Below, piece by piece: positions 61,225 through 64,000 of a stretch of 64,000 nt of DNA. Source of the DNA: an uncultured Eubacteriales bacterium (GTDB lineage: Bacteria; Bacillota; Clostridia; Lachnospirales; Lachnospiraceae); assembly GCA_900317515.1 (NCBI GenBank), contig ONHA01000008.1, forward strand, positions 1 through 64,000. The letters run 5' to 3'. Every line of letters starts with the position of its first letter. Position 1 is the stretch's first letter. Position numbers and translations under genes: made by a program. The notes beneath the pieces are model-generated. The model had not been told where the DNA came from, did not search any database, and saw only the letters and a list, made by a program, of their open reading frames with translations.

Positions 61225-64000
<2,776 letters not shown>

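Overview
The window looks like a chromosomal segment of a Gram-positive anaerobe of the Clostridia, most likely a Lachnospiraceae-type gut bacterium. That is an inference from rpoB/rpoC, AAGGAGG-type ribosome binding sites, sigma-A promoters (TTGACA/TATAAT with 17-bp spacers), zinc-ribbon membrane proteins, SLH-domain surface proteins, Nif11 peptides and MATE pumps. Coding density is high and most genes are GC-rich. An AT-rich stretch at about 25.75-31.03 kb and the second half of an ExbD-like gene (from about 47.5 kb) stand out as foreign.

Layout. 0-4 kb: gene remnants, an autoregulated XRE/membrane-protein pair, a large two-HTH protein and a zinc-ribbon membrane protein. 4-9.3 kb: esterase plus ATP-grasp ligase, then a LacI regulator divergent from a GH32-like lipoprotein. 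9.3-14.3 kb: MATE pump divergent from a TetR-led operon (phosphatase, D-Ala-D-Ala dipeptidase, second MATE). 14.4-18.2 kb: MBOAT acyltransferase, SGNH protein and a FUSC-HAD fusion. 18.4-20.4 kb: EamA exporter and MalY/PatB aminotransferase. 20.6-24.2 kb: nitrite reductase NrfA with the ResB/CcsA haem ligation pair. 24.4-31.8 kb: two near-identical comB genes bracketing an orphan Nif11 peptide and an AT-rich defence island (C5 methyltransferase, NotI-family endonuclease, OLD-like ATPase, D12 adenine methyltransferase, truncated kptA). 31.9-36.1 kb: Phd/RelE pair, HD phosphohydrolase, SUV3-like helicase, HAD hydrolase.

36.1-42.6 kb, minus strand: a six-gene Dlt-like operon (membrane protein, AMP ligase, PLP decarboxylase, carrier protein, MBOAT, SGNH protein). 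The decarboxylase inside a carrier-protein/MBOAT system suggests that a decarboxylated amino acid is put on a surface polymer. 42.7-50.4 kb: AIM24 protein, PfkB kinase, a candidate free-standing structured RNA of about 106 nt, XRE protein, third MATE, a three-gene ExbB/ExbD-like set, glpK and a small unknown. 50.5-57.1 kb: NlpC/P60 hydrolase, zinc-ribbon glycan-binding protein and a broken SLH-anchored subtilase. 57.2-64 kb: rpoB and the start of rpoC, behind a short leader ORF and without rplJ/rplL upstream.

A family of palindromic elements built on GGGACGGTTCT sits directly at stop codons at several places. No tRNA, rRNA, CRISPR array, integrase or transposase was seen. All function calls come from reading motifs by eye; no database search was run.
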